From Arthrobacter sp. SLBN-122 (lineage in GTDB: Bacteria; Actinomycetota; Actinomycetes; Actinomycetales; Micrococcaceae): 64,000 bases of DNA. The DNA is taken from positions 1,922,001 through 1,986,000 of the forward strand of contig NZ_VFMS01000001.1 of the NCBI RefSeq assembly GCF_006715165.1, given 5' to 3'. The notes below the pieces were generated by a model that worked only from the letters and a program-made list of their open reading frames with translations, was not told where the DNA came from and did no database searches. A program made the position numbers and the translations under genes. Every line of letters starts with the position of its first letter. The first letter of the stretch is position 1. Of this stretch, positions 51,365 to 60,446 are shown in pieces.

Positions 51365-52642
51365 ATGTCATCGTCGACAGAAACGGCTGGCCGCTGTCCT
51401 TTCGGGTACGGCGCCGAAGCCCCCGCCGGGCACCACGGCTACGAACCCTTCCAGATGAAGGATCCCTTCACCGCCTACGCAGAGCTCCGGGCCGAGCAGC
51501 CCGTGATGTTCGATGAGCGTACCGGCCTGTACGTCGTCTCCCGCTACGACGACATCAAAGCCGTCTTCGAGGACTGGGAAACGTTCTCCAGCGAGAACGC
51601 CCAGGCCCCGGTCCGGGAGCGGGGAACCGCCGCGAAAAAGATCATGGAAGAGGGCGGCTTCACCGCCTACTCCGGCCTGTCCGCCCGCCGTCCGCCGGAG
51701 CACACCCGCATCCGCGCCGTGGTGCAGAAGGCCTTCACGCCGCGCCGGTACAAGGCCTTGGAACCGTTCATCCGGCAGAACGTGGTGGACCTGCTCGAAA
51801 AGATGCTTGCCCGCGAAGAGCGCCGCGGGGACCTGGTCAAGGACCTGGCCTACGACGTTCCCACGATCACCATCCTCACCCTGATCGGGGCCGACGTTTC
51901 CCAGGTGGACACGTTCAAGCGCTGGTCCGATTCCCGCGCCGCCATGACCTGGGGCGACCTCAGTGACGAACAGCAGGTCCCGCACGCCCACAACCTGGTG
52001 GAGTACTGGCAGGAATGCCTGCGCCTGGTTCGGGTGGCCCACGAACAGGGCGGCGACAACCTCACCGCGGACCTGGTCAAGGCCCAGCAGGACGGCGCCG
52101 AGATCTCGGACCACGAGATCGCCTCGGTCCTCTACAGCCTGCTGTTTGCCGGGCACGAGACCACCACCACCCTGATCTCCAACGCCCTGCGCGAGCTGCT
52201 GGCGCGTCCGGAGCAGTGGCAGCAGCTGGTGGAGGATCCCAAGAAGATCCCTGCCGCCATCGACGAGGTCCTCCGCTACGCCGGCTCGATTGTCGGTTGG
52301 CGCCGCAAGGCCCTGAAAGACACAGAGGTGGGCGGCGTGCCCATCGAAAAGGGCTCGCAGTTGCTGCTCCTCATGGGCTCGGCCAACCGCGATGAATCCA
52401 AGTTCACCGCCGCCGAGGACTTCGACATCACCCGGCCGAACGCCCGCGAGCACCTCTCTTTCGGGTTCGGCATCCACTACTGCCTGGGCAACATGCTCGC
52501 CAAGCTGCAGGCGAAAATCGCGCTCGAGGAAGTGGCCCGGCTCGCGCCCGCGCTGCAGCTCGACGCCCCGGAGGACATCGCCTTCCGTGAAAACCTCTCC
52601 TTCCGTGTTCCCGAGACCGTTCCTGTCACTTGGAAGGCCTAA
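51365..52642 (+). CDS. creJ: Cytochrome P450, CreJ-like
   Basis: The 425-residue class I bacterial P450 has the I-helix AGHETTT, the ExxR pair (DEVLR), and the heme motif FGFGIHYCLG with the ligand Cys373. It begins a gene set equal to the C. glutamicum cre cluster. CreJ there oxidises the methyl group of phosphorylated 4-cresol, recognising the phosphate as an anchor. ATG 51365 has AGGAG upstream. The next gene starts five bases after the stop. The substrate here, a phosphorylated alkylphenol, is inferred from the cluster and not from the P450 alone. Confidence 0.85.
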   Translation: MSSSTETAGRCPFGYGAEAPAGHHGYEPFQMKDPFTAYAELRAEQPVMFDERTGLYVVSRYDDIKAVFEDWETFSSENAQAPVRERGTAAKKIMEEGGFTAYSGLSARRPPEHTRIRAVVQKAFTPRRYKALEPFIRQNVVDLLEKMLAREERRGDLVKDLAYDVPTITILTLIGADVSQVDTFKRWSDSRAAMTWGDLSDEQQVPHAHNLVEYWQECLRLVRVAHEQGGDNLTADLVKAQQDGAEISDHEIASVLYSLLFAGHETTTTLISNALRELLARPEQWQQLVEDPKKIPAAIDEVLRYAGSIVGWRRKALKDTEVGGVPIEKGSQLLLLMGSANRDESKFTAAEDFDITRPNAREHLSFGFGIHYCLGNMLAKLQAKIALEEVARLAPALQLDAPEDIAFRENLSFRVPETVPVTWKA

Positions 52643-52647
52643 GCACT

Positions 52648-53727
52648 ATGCAAAGCAACGATTACGTCCAGTTCTACGACGGCGGTATCGAGCCGAAGCT
52701 TGAAAACCTCGGCGGCAAGGGTGCGTCACTGGTCACTATGACCTCCGCCGGCATGCCCGTTCCGCCCGGCTTCGTCGTCACCACCGCGCAGTTCGATGCC
52801 TTCATGGACGAAGCCGGGATCACGGCGAAGATCCACGAACTGCTCGCCGGGCTGGACCCGGAGGACACGCGGCAGGTTGACCAGGTGTCCGCAGCCATCC
52901 GCGAGGACATCTGCTCCCGCCCCGTACCTGAAAAACTGCGCAGCATGACCATCGCCGCCTACGAATTCCTGATGGCCCGCTTCGACGCACCCGTCCCCGT
53001 GGCCGTCCGCTCCAGCGCCACCGCCGAGGACCTTCCGGACGCTTCCTTCGCCGGCCAGCAGGACACCTACCTTTGGCTGGACGGCGTCAAGGCAGTCACC
53101 GACCACATCCGCCAGTGCTGGGCGTCGCTCTACACGTCCCGCGCCATCATCTACCGGCTCAAGAACAGCATCCCCAACGAAGGCCTGTCCATGGCCGTGG
53201 TGGTGCAGAAAATGGTCAACTCCAGGGTTTCCGGCGTGGCCATCACCATGGACCCCACCAACGGCGACCGGTCCAAGATCACCATCGATTCCTCCTACGG
53301 CGTGGGCGAGATGGTGGTCTCCGGCCAGGTCACCCCGGACAACATCGTGCTGGACAAGGTGACGCTCGCCGTCGTCAGTGAACACCTGGGTGACAAGCAC
53401 GCCGAGCTGGTCCCGGACGCCGGTGCCAAGGGGCTGGTTGAACGCGAGGTCGACGACGAACGCCGCGGCCGCCGCAGCCTCACCGACGCCGAGCTCACCG
53501 CCGTCGCCCAGATGGCCAAGCGGGCCGAGAAGCACTACAAGTGCCCGCAGGACATTGAATGGGCCCTCGACGCCGACCTCCCCGACGGCGAAAACCTGCT
53601 CCTCCTGCAGTCCCGGCCGGAAACGGTTCACTCCTCCAAGCCGTCCCCGGTGACCGCGCCCCAGCCCGTCGTCACGGGCGGCTATTTCAGCGGATTCAGC
53701 ACCCCCGCGCTCAAGCCCACGGCCTGA
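52648..53727 (+). CDS. creI: ATP-binding (PPDK_N) subunit of a phosphorylating synthase, CreI-like
   Basis: The 359-residue protein corresponds to the N-terminal ATP-grasp part of PEP synthase: NLGGKGASLVTMTSAGMPVP, the ATP-site RSSATAEDLPDASFAGQQDT, VSGVAITMDP, and the domain end LLLQSRPETV. It stops there, lacking the swivelling His domain and the PEP barrel. The 40-kDa size matches the small subunit of Thauera phenylphosphate synthase. With the next gene it should phosphorylate a phenol using ATP (4-methylbenzyl phosphate synthase CreHI in C. glutamicum). The assignment of letter I rather than H is by gene order and is uncertain. Confidence 0.8.
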   Translation: MQSNDYVQFYDGGIEPKLENLGGKGASLVTMTSAGMPVPPGFVVTTAQFDAFMDEAGITAKIHELLAGLDPEDTRQVDQVSAAIREDICSRPVPEKLRSMTIAAYEFLMARFDAPVPVAVRSSATAEDLPDASFAGQQDTYLWLDGVKAVTDHIRQCWASLYTSRAIIYRLKNSIPNEGLSMAVVVQKMVNSRVSGVAITMDPTNGDRSKITIDSSYGVGEMVVSGQVTPDNIVLDKVTLAVVSEHLGDKHAELVPDAGAKGLVEREVDDERRGRRSLTDAELTAVAQMAKRAEKHYKCPQDIEWALDADLPDGENLLLLQSRPETVHSSKPSPVTAPQPVVTGGYFSGFSTPALKPTA

Positions 53728-53788
53728 CCCCCATCAGAGGCTTCACCCCCACCAAGGCTCACCGCCGAGCCCTCCTGAAAGGACCGCC

Positions 53789-55657
53789 ATGTCCATGAAG
53801 TCGTTTCCCAAGCCCTCCGAGCTGCCGGTTCCCGCCGGCGCCGAAGGTTGGGAAAAGCTCTACCCCTACTACCTGGTTTTCCAGGACAAGCTCAAGGAGC
53901 AGGAGGACGCCAAGTTCTGGTTCTGCGACAGCCAGCACTGGCCCACCGTGTTCAAGCCCTTTAAAACCATTGGCGGCGAATTCGCGGTCAAGTGCCTGGG
54001 CCAATACAACGCCCGCCACCTGATGATCCCCAACGCCAACGGCATCGAGTTCCGCATCCACCTGGGCTACCTCTACATGTCTCCCATTCCCGTCCCGGAG
54101 GACCAGATCGCCGCCCGCGTGCCGCTGTTCGAGCAGCGCGTCGGCCACTACTTCCAGAACTGGGAGCAGCTCCTCAAGGACTGGCACGTCAAGGTCAAGG
54201 ACACCATCGCCGAGATGGAAACCATCTCCTTCCCCAAGCTGCCGGACATGGTCCCCCTGGAGGACATCACCTCCGGCAAGGGCAAGGACGGCTCCGAGAA
54301 GCTCCTGGAAAGCTACGACCGGCTCATCCAGCTGGCCTACCAGAACTGGCAATACCACTTCGAGTTCCTGAACCTGGGCTACATCGCCTACCTGGACTTC
54401 TTCAACTTCTGCAAGCAGGTCTTCCCCAACATCCCGGACCAGTCGATCGCCAGCATGGTCCAGGGCGTGGACATGGAACTGTTCCGCCCCGATGACGAGC
54501 TCAAGCAGCTCGCCAAGCTCGCCGTCGAACTGGGCCTCCAGCCCCACTTTGGAAACACGGACGACGTCGAGGCTACTTTGGGTGCCATCGCCGCCGCCCC
54601 GGGCGGGGACCGCTGGCTGGCCCAGTACGAAGGTGCCAAGGACCCGTGGTTCAACTTCACCGTGGGCAACGGCTTCTACGGCCACGACAAATACTGGAAC
54701 GTGAACCAGGAAATCCCACTGGGCTACATCGCCGACTACATCCGCCGCGTGGACGAGGGCCAGGAAATAATGCGTCCCGTCGAGGCCCTCATCGCCGAAC
54801 GCGACCGCATCATCGAGGAATACCGCGACCTCCTCGAAGGCGACAACCAGGCCGTCTTCGACGCCAAGCGCGGCCTCGCAGCCACCGCCTACCCCTACGT
54901 GGAGAACCACAACTTCTACATCGAACACTGGACCATGGGCGTCTTCTGGCGCAAGATCCGCGAACTCTCCCGCATGATGCATGCCGAGGGCTTCTGGACC
55001 CAGCCGGACGACCTGCTCTACCTGGGCCGCAACGAGGTCCGCGACGCCCTCTTCGACCTGGTCACCGGGTGGGGCGTGGGTGCCAAACCCATCGGCCCCG
55101 ACTACTGGCCCGAGGAGATCGAACGCCGCCGCGGCATCGTGGACGCCCTCAAGACTGCCCGCCCCGCGCCCGCCCTGAACACCCCGCCCGCGTCCATCAC
55201 CGAACCCTTCACCCGTATGCTCTGGGGCATCACCACCGAACAGGTCCAGCAGTGGCTGGGAGCCGGTGAAGAAGTGGAAGGCGGCGGACTGCGCGGCATG
55301 GCCGCCTCGCCCGGCGTGGTGGAAGGCCTGGCCCGCGTGGTCACCGACGCGGACCAGCTCTCCGAGGTTCAACAGGGGGAGATCCTGGTGGCCACGGTGA
55401 CGGCGCCGTCCTGGGGTCCCATCTTCGGCAAGATCAGCGCCACCGTCACGGACATCGGCGGCATGATGAGCCACGCCGCGATCGTGTGCCGTGAATACGG
55501 TTTGCCGGCCGTTACCGGCACGGGCTCCGGGTCCACCACGATCAAGACCGGCCAGCGGCTGCGCGTGGACGGCACCAAGGGCACGGTCCAGATCCTGGAC
55601 GCCGAGGACGACCTCGTGGTTGCCGGACCCGGCGCCCACAGCCACAGCCATGTCTGA
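53789..55657 (+). CDS. creH: PEP-synthase-like swivelling-His subunit, CreH-like
   Basis: The 622-residue (about 70 kDa) protein carries at its C-terminus the phosphohistidine swivelling domain (GGMMSHAAIVCREYGLPAVT), where His562 is the expected phosphocarrier, as His569 is in Thauera phenylphosphate synthase. The long N-terminal part (about 1-480) is Tyr/Trp/Phe-rich (QYNARHLMIPNANGIEFRIH; NFYIEHWTMGVFWRKIRELS) and lacks the PEP/pyruvate barrel. It is presumably the phenol-binding part. The His-rich end (GAHSHSHV) is odd. ATG 53789 follows AAGGA. Together with the preceding ATP-grasp subunit it forms a two-part kinase that uses ATP to make aryl phosphate. Confidence 0.8.
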   Translation: MSMKSFPKPSELPVPAGAEGWEKLYPYYLVFQDKLKEQEDAKFWFCDSQHWPTVFKPFKTIGGEFAVKCLGQYNARHLMIPNANGIEFRIHLGYLYMSPIPVPEDQIAARVPLFEQRVGHYFQNWEQLLKDWHVKVKDTIAEMETISFPKLPDMVPLEDITSGKGKDGSEKLLESYDRLIQLAYQNWQYHFEFLNLGYIAYLDFFNFCKQVFPNIPDQSIASMVQGVDMELFRPDDELKQLAKLAVELGLQPHFGNTDDVEATLGAIAAAPGGDRWLAQYEGAKDPWFNFTVGNGFYGHDKYWNVNQEIPLGYIADYIRRVDEGQEIMRPVEALIAERDRIIEEYRDLLEGDNQAVFDAKRGLAATAYPYVENHNFYIEHWTMGVFWRKIRELSRMMHAEGFWTQPDDLLYLGRNEVRDALFDLVTGWGVGAKPIGPDYWPEEIERRRGIVDALKTARPAPALNTPPASITEPFTRMLWGITTEQVQQWLGAGEEVEGGGLRGMAASPGVVEGLARVVTDADQLSEVQQGEILVATVTAPSWGPIFGKISATVTDIGGMMSHAAIVCREYGLPAVTGTGSGSTTIKTGQRLRVDGTKGTVQILDAEDDLVVAGPGAHSHSHV

Positions 55658-56438
55658 ACGGGCCATGCTCCCAGGAGAATATTCCGCTCAGGGCATGAGT
55701 GAGAAGACTGTCCTCATCACGGGCGCCGCCGGCGGGTTGGGCAGGGCGTTCGCGCTCGGCTTTGCCGGCCGTGGATACCAGGTGGCGGTGGCGGACATCA
55801 ACCTCGAGGGCGCCGAACAGACCGCCAAACTGGTCCGTGAAGCCGGCGCCCACGCCGCTGCCTTCGCCGCAGACGTGACCGACATGGATTCCACGGAGCA
55901 GCTCGCCGCCAGCTGCGCGGAGTTCGGAAACGGACGCATCGACGTCGTCCTCAACAACGCCGCGGTTTACGCGGGGGTGACCCGCAGCCGCTTCGAGGAC
56001 ATCGATCCGGCCGAATGGGACCTGGTCATGAACGTCAACCTCAAGGGACCCTGGCTGGTGACCCGCGCCGCGAGCCCCTACCTGGCGGAAGGCGGCCGCG
56101 TCATCAACCTCTCCAGCGCCACGATCTTCAGCGGCTCCGAGCAATGGGCGCACTACGTCGCCTCCAAGGGCGGCGTGGTGGCACTCACCCGGGTCATGGC
56201 CAAGGAACTGGGCCGCCGGGGGATCACGGTGAACGCGATCGCCCCGGGCTTCACGCTCACGGAAGCCAGCTACGGGCTGATGGAGAACGCCGAGAACTAC
56301 GGCGTGGACCGCGGGGCCATCAAACGCGCCAGCCAGCCCGAGGACATCGTGGGCGCCGCCCTGTTCCTCGCCGGGCCGGACAGCTCCTACTACACCGGCC
56401 AGACCATGGTGGTGGACGGCGGCCGGCAGTTCATCTGA
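55650..56438 (+). CDS. creG: SDR-family dehydrogenase, CreG-like
   Basis: The 262-residue short-chain dehydrogenase has TGAAGGLGRAF for NAD(P), NNAAVYAG, the catalytic Ser (INLSSATIFSGS) and YxxxK (YVASKGG), so it should be active. In the cre pathway CreG oxidises 4-hydroxybenzyl alcohol to the aldehyde. ATG 55650 overlaps the previous gene by eight bases (ATGTCTGA), implying coupling; an ATG at 55695 would give the more usual short N-terminus but lacks a good ribosome site. Confidence 0.82.
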   Translation: MSERAMLPGEYSAQGMSEKTVLITGAAGGLGRAFALGFAGRGYQVAVADINLEGAEQTAKLVREAGAHAAAFAADVTDMDSTEQLAASCAEFGNGRIDVVLNNAAVYAGVTRSRFEDIDPAEWDLVMNVNLKGPWLVTRAASPYLAEGGRVINLSSATIFSGSEQWAHYVASKGGVVALTRVMAKELGRRGITVNAIAPGFTLTEASYGLMENAENYGVDRGAIKRASQPEDIVGAALFLAGPDSSYYTGQTMVVDGGRQFI

Positions 56439-56488
56439 CCGGCCACCCCCGCCACCATCGAAACCAACTTCAATCAAGGAGGACCACA

Positions 56489-56809
56489 ATGCCAACGGTT
56501 CACTTCACCGACGCAGAAGGCACCGTCCGGGACGTCGAAGGCAATGCAGGCGATTCGGTCATGGAAACCGCGGTGCGCAACGGCGTCCCCGGCATCGTGG
56601 CCGAATGCGGCGGCTCGCTGTCCTGCGCCACCTGCCACGTCTTCGTCCGCGAGGACTGCGCCTCGCAACTTCCTCCCATGGAGGACATGGAGGATGAGAT
56701 GCTCTACGGCACCGCCGTGGACCGTGGAGACAACTCCCGGCTGTCCTGCCAGCTCCGCCTGACGGAGGAGCTCGAACTGTTCGTCACCACCCCCGAAACC
56801 CAGGTGTAG
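56489..56809 (+). CDS. creF: [2Fe-2S] ferredoxin of the P450 system, CreF-like
   Basis: The 106-residue ferredoxin is of the adrenodoxin/putidaredoxin type, with cluster ligands Cys40, Cys46, Cys49 and Cys87 (C-x5-C-x2-C-x37-C, seen in ECGGSLSCATCHVF and RLSCQLRL). It passes electrons from the reductase to the P450. ATG 56489 has an excellent AAGGAGG. It sits 50 bases after the SDR gene and two bases before the reductase gene. Confidence 0.9.
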   Translation: MPTVHFTDAEGTVRDVEGNAGDSVMETAVRNGVPGIVAECGGSLSCATCHVFVREDCASQLPPMEDMEDEMLYGTAVDRGDNSRLSCQLRLTEELELFVTTPETQV

Positions 56810-56811
56810 CC

Positions 56812-58113
56812 ATGAGAACGCAGGCAGTGGAGCAGGAAACCGGAATGGCCACGGTCCCCACCAGGACCGGGCTCCTGATCATCGGCGCCAGCCAGTCCGG
56901 CGTGCAGCTGGCCGTATCGCTCCGGGCGCTCGGCTTCGACGAACACATCACCCTGTTGGGGGACGAGGACCACCGGCCCTACCAGCGGCCTGCGCTGTCC
57001 AAGGAGTTCCTGCAGGGCACCGTGGAAAGCGAATCCCTCATCTTCCGGTCCAACGACTACTGGGCCGAGCACAACGTGGACCTGGTCAAGGGCGAATACG
57101 TCGTGCGGATCGACAAGGAAGCGGACGGCTCCGGGGTGGCACATGCGTCCTCGGGCCGGGAGTTTCCGTTCAAGCGGCTGGCCCTCACCGTGGGCGCCCG
57201 CGCCCGGAAGCTGGAGATTGACGGCAGCGGCCTGGACGGCGTGCTCTACCTCCGCAACGCCGACGACGCCCTGGCACTGAAGGCGAAGGTGGGCGACGCC
57301 ACGGATGTGGTGGTGATCGGGGGCGGGTTCATCGGCCTCGAGGCCGCGTCCAGCCTGCAGAAGATGGGGAAAAATGTCACCGTGCTCGAGTTCGGGCCGC
57401 GGCTTGTGGGCAGGGCCGTGGGGGAGCAAACCGCCGAATACTTCCTGCAGGCCCACCGGTCCCGCGGCCTGGATATCCGCCTCAACACCAGCGCGTCGCG
57501 CTTTACCGCTGACGACGGCGGCACCCGGGTAGCCGCCGTCGAACTCCAGGATGGGACGGTGCTGCCGGCACAGATCGTCCTGATCGGCATCGGCGTCATT
57601 CCCAACACCCAGCTGGCCGAACAGCTGGGCCTCACCGTGGATAACGGCGTGGTGGTGGACCGGTTCGCGCTGGCCTCCGACGGCACCACGGTGGCCGTGG
57701 GGGACGTCGCCAACATGCCCAACCCCGTTCCCGGCTCCGAGCCCGGGGAGCGGATCCGGCTGGAAAGCGTCAACAACGCCATCGAGCACGCCAAGGTGGC
57801 CGCGTATTCGCTGACCGGACGGCGCGAGGAGTACGCCGGAATCCCGTGGTTCTGGTCCAACCAGGCGGACCTCAAGCTGCAGATCGCCGGCCTGTGCAAC
57901 GGCTACGACCAGACCGTGGTCCGGGACGACCGGGAACGCGGGAAATTCAGCGTCCTCTACTACCGGCAGGACCGCATCATCGCCGCGGACTGCGTCAACG
58001 CGCCGCTGGACTTCATGGCCGTCAAGAACGCGCTCGCCAAGGGCCTCAACATTCCCGCTGATGCCGTGGCAGACCCCGGCATCCAACTCAAGACCATCAC
58101 CACGGACAGCTGA
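56812..58113 (+). CDS. creE: FAD-dependent ferredoxin reductase, CreE-like
   Basis: The 433-residue protein is a putidaredoxin-reductase-type flavoprotein with an FAD fold (GLLIIGASQSGVQLAVSLRA, where the usual GxGxxG is GASQSG), an NAD fold (VVVIGGGFIGLEAASSLQKM) and the ATVAVGDVANMPNPV-like FAD closing motif. It reduces the adjacent ferredoxin with NADH for the P450. Relatives end with a domain like its FWSNQADLKLQIAGL region. ATG 56812 is two bases after the ferredoxin stop; a later Met (residue 12) is a possible start. Confidence 0.88.
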   Translation: MRTQAVEQETGMATVPTRTGLLIIGASQSGVQLAVSLRALGFDEHITLLGDEDHRPYQRPALSKEFLQGTVESESLIFRSNDYWAEHNVDLVKGEYVVRIDKEADGSGVAHASSGREFPFKRLALTVGARARKLEIDGSGLDGVLYLRNADDALALKAKVGDATDVVVIGGGFIGLEAASSLQKMGKNVTVLEFGPRLVGRAVGEQTAEYFLQAHRSRGLDIRLNTSASRFTADDGGTRVAAVELQDGTVLPAQIVLIGIGVIPNTQLAEQLGLTVDNGVVVDRFALASDGTTVAVGDVANMPNPVPGSEPGERIRLESVNNAIEHAKVAAYSLTGRREEYAGIPWFWSNQADLKLQIAGLCNGYDQTVVRDDRERGKFSVLYYRQDRIIAADCVNAPLDFMAVKNALAKGLNIPADAVADPGIQLKTITTDS

Positions 58114-58153
58114 CTGCACCCAGACAGTAGGTTGGCCAACCCGAAGGAGCATT

Positions 58154-58924
58154 ATGAGCACCCCCAAGACGCCGTTTGCCCCGGCGGGGCCCGGCACCGC
58201 CGCTGGTAGCGCGCCCGGCACCGCACCGGACACCGGCGACGCCCTGGCCGATGCTTTCGCCGCGGAGTACAGCGTCCGCCCCATCCCAGCCCCCGGACCC
58301 GTGGACACCACCCCCATCGCCGGCACGCCCGCGGCCCTGGACTCGCTGGACGCGCTCTGGAAGGCAGTGGTCCACGAAACCAGGACCCGCGGCAACGACA
58401 TCCACTTGCCCATCTCGCTGGCCTTCGCCGAGCGGCTGTGCCGGGCCTACCCGGACGCGGATGCCGAACTGGTGCGGGTGGCCACGCTGCTGCACGACAC
58501 CGGCTGGGCGCACGTGGATGAGTCCCGGATCCTCTCGGAAGGCTTCACGGGGGACTGGCGAAAGGCCACCATCCGCTATGAGCACGAGAAGCAGGGCTGC
58601 GACGTGGCCCGCCGGGTCCTTCCCGGCCTGGGCTATTCAGGCAGATTCGTGGAACAGGTCTGCGAAATTATCGACGGCCACGACACCCGGCCCGTGGCCC
58701 GCTCACTGGAGGACGCGCTGATGCGTGACGCCGACAGGCTGTGGCGGTTCGACCACGCCGGCATCGCCCTGGCCTCCTCCTGGTTCGGGATGGATCCCGC
58801 CACCTACACCGACCGGCTGGCCACCGAAATCGTCCCGGAACTCATCACCCAGGCTGCCGTGGAGATGGCCACCGCGGACCTCTGCCGGTCCAACGCCCTG
58901 CTGAAGACGGCGGTGATCCGATGA
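58154..58924 (+). CDS. creD: HD-domain phosphohydrolase, CreD-like
   Basis: The 256-residue HD-domain protein has the metal site His84 (NDIHLPI), His114-Asp115 (TLLHDTGWAH), YEHEKQGCDV, IIDGHDTR and LMRDADRLWRF. CreD in C. glutamicum hydrolyses 4-hydroxybenzyl phosphate, releasing the alcohol for the dehydrogenases, which fits its place here. The first 60 residues are Ala/Pro-rich and disordered, absent from its paralogue at 49662. ATG 58154 follows AAGGAG. The stop overlaps the aldehyde dehydrogenase start by four bases. Confidence 0.83.
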   Translation: MSTPKTPFAPAGPGTAAGSAPGTAPDTGDALADAFAAEYSVRPIPAPGPVDTTPIAGTPAALDSLDALWKAVVHETRTRGNDIHLPISLAFAERLCRAYPDADAELVRVATLLHDTGWAHVDESRILSEGFTGDWRKATIRYEHEKQGCDVARRVLPGLGYSGRFVEQVCEIIDGHDTRPVARSLEDALMRDADRLWRFDHAGIALASSWFGMDPATYTDRLATEIVPELITQAAVEMATADLCRSNALLKTAVIR

Positions 58925-60438
58925 CCTCCGCCACGCACGACGCACCGGCCCTGGCCACGCGGTCCGGCCTGGCCCTGCCGCACACCCACGTGGACACCAT
59001 CTACGTTGACGGCGCCTGGCAGCGGTCCCGGGGCACCGGCCGGAACCCGGTCACCGACCCCGCCACCGGCGAAATTTGGGGCTCGGTCCCGGACGGCACG
59101 CCGGAGGATGTTGACGCCGCCGTCGGCTCCGCCCAGAAGGCCTTCGACGGCGAATGGCCCCGGCTGGCACCATCCGAGCGGGCCGCTTACCTGCTCCGGA
59201 TCGCCGACGAAGTGGAGAAGCGCGCCGACGAACTCTCCCTGACCAACTCGAGGGAGAACGGATCCCCCGTAGCTGAGTCGTCCGGTGCCGCCGCCAACGC
59301 CGCCGGCATCCTCCGCTACTTCGCCACTCTGGCCGGATACCTGGAACAGGAGGATATCCGCCCCTTCCCGCGCGGCGGCGGCGAATCGGTGGTGCGGCGC
59401 GATCCCCTGGGCGTCTGCGCCCTGATCGCCCCGTGGAACTTCCCCATCAACCTGGTGATGATCAAGCTGGCGCCGGCGCTGCTGGCCGGCTGCACCGTGG
59501 TGATCAAACCGGCGTCCCCCACCCCGCTGTCCATCCGGGTGATCATCGACGCCATTGCCGCAGCAGGCGTCCCGGCCGGCGTCGTCAACCTGGTCACCGG
59601 CTCCGGCCGCCTGGGTGACGTGCTGGTCAAGCACCCTGGAGTGGCCAAGGTGGCGTTCACGGGGTCCACGCCGGTGGGCCGCAAGATCGCCGCGGCCTGC
59701 GGCGAGCTGCTGCGCCCGGTCACGCTGGAGCTGGGCGGAAAGTCCAGCGCCATCGTGCTGCCGGACGCGGACCTGGACGCGATGTCCCGGGTGCTCATCA
59801 AGTCCTCCATGCGCAACACCGGGCAAACCTGCTACATCTCCACCCGCATCCTGGCCCCGGTCAGCCGCTACGACGAAGTGGTGGACATGGTTACGGCCAC
59901 CATCGCCGCCGGGAAACAGGGTGATCCGCTGGATCCCGAGACGGTGTTTGGCCCCTGCGCCACCGAATCGCAGTACCGGACGGTGCTGGAGTACGTGGAG
60001 TCAGGGCTGGCCGAAGGCGCCCGGGCCACCACCGGCGGGCGCGCGGCCTCGCTGGCCGGGGGGCTGGAGAACGGCTACTTCGTGGAGCCCACGGTGTTCG
60101 CCGACGTCACCCCTGACATGCGGATAGCCCGCGAAGAGATTTTCGGTCCGGTGATCACCATCCTCAAATACAACGACGCCGGCGGCAGCGTCGAGGAGGC
60201 AGTGGCGCTGGCGAACAACACCGAATTCGGCCTGGGCGGCCTGGTGTTCGGCCGGGACGAGGACGCCGCGCTCGCCGTGGCGGACCGCATGGACACGGGA
60301 TCGGTGGGACTGAACTTCTTCGCCTCCAACCACTCCGCCCCGTTCGGCGGCCGGCACGACTCCGGGCTGGGCACCGAGTACGGGATCGAGGGCCTCAACG
60401 CCTACCTGAGCTACAAGTCGATCCACCGGAAAAGGTAG
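58921..60438 (+). CDS. creC: Aldehyde dehydrogenase, CreC-like
   Basis: The 505-residue enzyme is an NAD(P)-dependent aldehyde dehydrogenase with the general base Glu270 (TLELGGKSSAIVL), nucleophile Cys304 (NTGQTCYIST), the NAD motif FTGSTPVGRK and the closing EIFGPVITILKY. In the cre pathway CreC oxidises 4-hydroxybenzaldehyde to 4-hydroxybenzoate. ATG 58921 overlaps the HD stop. It is the last gene of the operon; copy B of the palindromic element follows eight bases after the stop and may help end transcription. No gene for further 4-hydroxybenzoate breakdown lies in the window. Confidence 0.87.
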   Translation: MTSATHDAPALATRSGLALPHTHVDTIYVDGAWQRSRGTGRNPVTDPATGEIWGSVPDGTPEDVDAAVGSAQKAFDGEWPRLAPSERAAYLLRIADEVEKRADELSLTNSRENGSPVAESSGAAANAAGILRYFATLAGYLEQEDIRPFPRGGGESVVRRDPLGVCALIAPWNFPINLVMIKLAPALLAGCTVVIKPASPTPLSIRVIIDAIAAAGVPAGVVNLVTGSGRLGDVLVKHPGVAKVAFTGSTPVGRKIAAACGELLRPVTLELGGKSSAIVLPDADLDAMSRVLIKSSMRNTGQTCYISTRILAPVSRYDEVVDMVTATIAAGKQGDPLDPETVFGPCATESQYRTVLEYVESGLAEGARATTGGRAASLAGGLENGYFVEPTVFADVTPDMRIAREEIFGPVITILKYNDAGGSVEEAVALANNTEFGLGGLVFGRDEDAALAVADRMDTGSVGLNFFASNHSAPFGGRHDSGLGTEYGIEGLNAYLSYKSIHRKR

Positions 60439-60446
60439 GCATTCTG

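Noticed and set aside
52648..55657. A broken PEP synthase gene split by a frameshift
   Set aside because: The two parts have separate starts and ribosome sites, a 61-base gap, and the second lacks the PEP barrel. The sizes match two-subunit phenylphosphate-type synthases.
53759..55666. A very long reading frame on the minus strand opposite the swivelling-His subunit gene
   Set aside because: It mirrors the plus-strand gene in a GC-rich region. Its protein is Gly/Val/Asp-rich with no domain, while the plus strand has clear PEP-utiliser motifs and a ribosome site.
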